NCBI GenBank assembly: GCA_023443225.1
Contig: JAEZVF010000083.1
Coordinates: 8,483 to 72,482, forward strand
Direction: 5' to 3'
DNA length: 64,000 nucleotides
DNA from: Bacillota bacterium
Lineage (GTDB): Bacteria > Bacillota > Clostridia > Lachnospirales > Lachnospiraceae
The notes beneath the pieces were generated by a model. The model was not told the DNA's origin and made no database searches. It was given only the letters and a program-made list of their open reading frames with translations. The translations under genes were made by a program, and so were the position numbers. Shown one piece after another: positions 63,520 to 64,000 of this stretch; position 1 is the first letter of the stretch, and the number at the start of each line of letters is the position of its first letter.

Positions 63520-63609
63520 TTAGTGACATATTAAATATATAAATGTCAGCAATGCTATAATAAACATTCCGAATTGAACTAAATCTTTAAAATCGAAATT
63601 TTTATTCAT
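63520..63609 (-). CDS. Holin-like type I toxin peptide, 29 aa
   Basis: The peptide MNKNFDFKDLVQFGMFII (18 residues) continues ALLTFIYLICH: a charged start, one membrane segment and a short tail. The DLVQFGMFIIALLTF pattern is that of the putative holin-like toxin (Hol-Tox) family. The ribosome site GGAGGTGAT is very strong, eight bases before the ATG at 63609; an ATG at 63615 is too close to it. Such peptides depolarise the membrane and are silenced by an antisense RNA. Confidence 0.8.
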   Translation of the reverse strand: MNKNFDFKDLVQFGMFIIALLTFIYLICH

Positions 63610-63691
63610 TAGCATCACCTCCATTCTATGTAGAATGAAGGCCAACCACCCTATACACGATTGCCAGCAGTTAAGATAACTGCTAAGGTAA

Positions 63692-63720
63692 ATTATACCA
63701 CGATGCCAAATAGAACACAA
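63692..63720 (-). promoter_or_regulatory. Toxin promoter
   Basis: On the minus strand TTGTGT (63720-63715), 17 bp, TATAAT (63697-63692), with TGG before the -10. The mRNA would begin near 63685 with a stem-loop (GCAGTTA/TAACTGC, 63667-63683) and the leader repeat 63640-63665, then the toxin ORF. Confidence 0.65.
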
Positions 63721-64000
63721 GTTCGAGCGTTAGATGTAAGAAGACAATATAAGACAAAGATAAAAAATCATCAAGTCTCTCTTGACATTTAGGTTTTCAG
63801 ATTATAAAATAGAGTTCCACGTTGAAATTGTGTGAATTACGGAATATATGATTTAAATAAATCCTCTAAAAATAGGTGAATTGAAAAGGTAAATTCCACT
63901 TTGCACGATTAAATTCCACTGCACTTGGTACAATACAAAGAAATATCATTTAAATGATTGTATTCGGTGAAAAACAGGACTACAATATAACCATTAACCA
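63721..64000. other. Non-coding end of window
   Basis: No gene is supported. TAAATTCCACT recurs at about 63891 and 63910, and GAGTTCCACG lies at about 63812. Such spaced repeats can mark the end of an insertion sequence lying mostly beyond the window, but there is not enough sequence to tell. Confidence 0.3.

Overview
The window looks like chromosome of a low-GC, spore-forming, anaerobic clostridium, most likely of the family Lachnospiraceae (inference). The support is a one-chain pyruvate:ferredoxin oxidoreductase, the Rex redox repressor, a Re-citrate synthase paired with isocitrate dehydrogenase, a small DUF3787 spore-surface protein, S-layer-homology (SLH) proteins and an ABC-F/rex/acpS/nnr/alr/mazF neighbourhood typical of Firmicutes. 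No rRNA, tRNA or CRISPR array was seen.

Accessory part (1 to about 20.1 kb). Two large SLH surface proteins (1-3282, cut by the window edge; 10468-16998, 2176 aa) and a secreted Ig-like repeat protein (4296-5483) surround a module of three large serine recombinases (5902-10389). Mixed in are parts of a leader-peptide (NHLM/Nif11-type) peptide export system: a short HlyD-like secretion protein (3511-3999), a precursor peptide ending its leader in Gly-Gly (18928-19158), and relics of at least three related peptide genes. Four promoters here carry the same architecture: two 10-bp direct repeats (TTTCATGCAG-like) exactly 21 bp apart, then 27-28 bp, then a -10 hexamer. They precede the Ig-like protein, the 2176-aa SLH protein, a DUF3089 lipoprotein and the precursor-peptide region, so one activator probably controls all of them. 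A c-di-GMP-I-like riboswitch candidate lies at 3301-3390. Several genes here carry single lesions (an in-frame TAG, an ATA in place of a start codon, frameshifts), suggesting decay or switching. This is the region most likely to hold something undescribed.

Sugar metabolism and housekeeping (20-34.8 kb). uxuA and a GntR regulator, tcdA, an EamA exporter, sbcDC, then a LacI regulator divergent from a maltodextrin-type ABC importer and a GH13 amylase. A 49-nt repeat lies just upstream of both sbcC and the GH13 gene.

Middle (34.8-41.6 kb, all minus strand). An unrecognised protein, a frameshifted secreted PPC-domain protein, a UvrA-like ABC protein with its MerR regulator (behind a classical 19-bp-spacer promoter), and a two-gene ABC-2 exporter.

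Central metabolism (41.9-54.7 kb). A DUF3787 protein, nifJ, a DUF1538 membrane protein overlapping a tandem PII-like protein, asnB, arcC, and a three-gene unit of Re-citrate synthase, isocitrate dehydrogenase and a GntR regulator with a perfect palindromic operator over its own promoter.

End (54.9-64 kb). A DUF6273 protein, an ABC-F protein divergent from rex, a coiled-coil protein, acpS, bifunctional nnr, alr, a mazF without a visible antitoxin, and a convergent type I toxin-antitoxin locus with a 29-aa holin-like toxin and a short antisense RNA.
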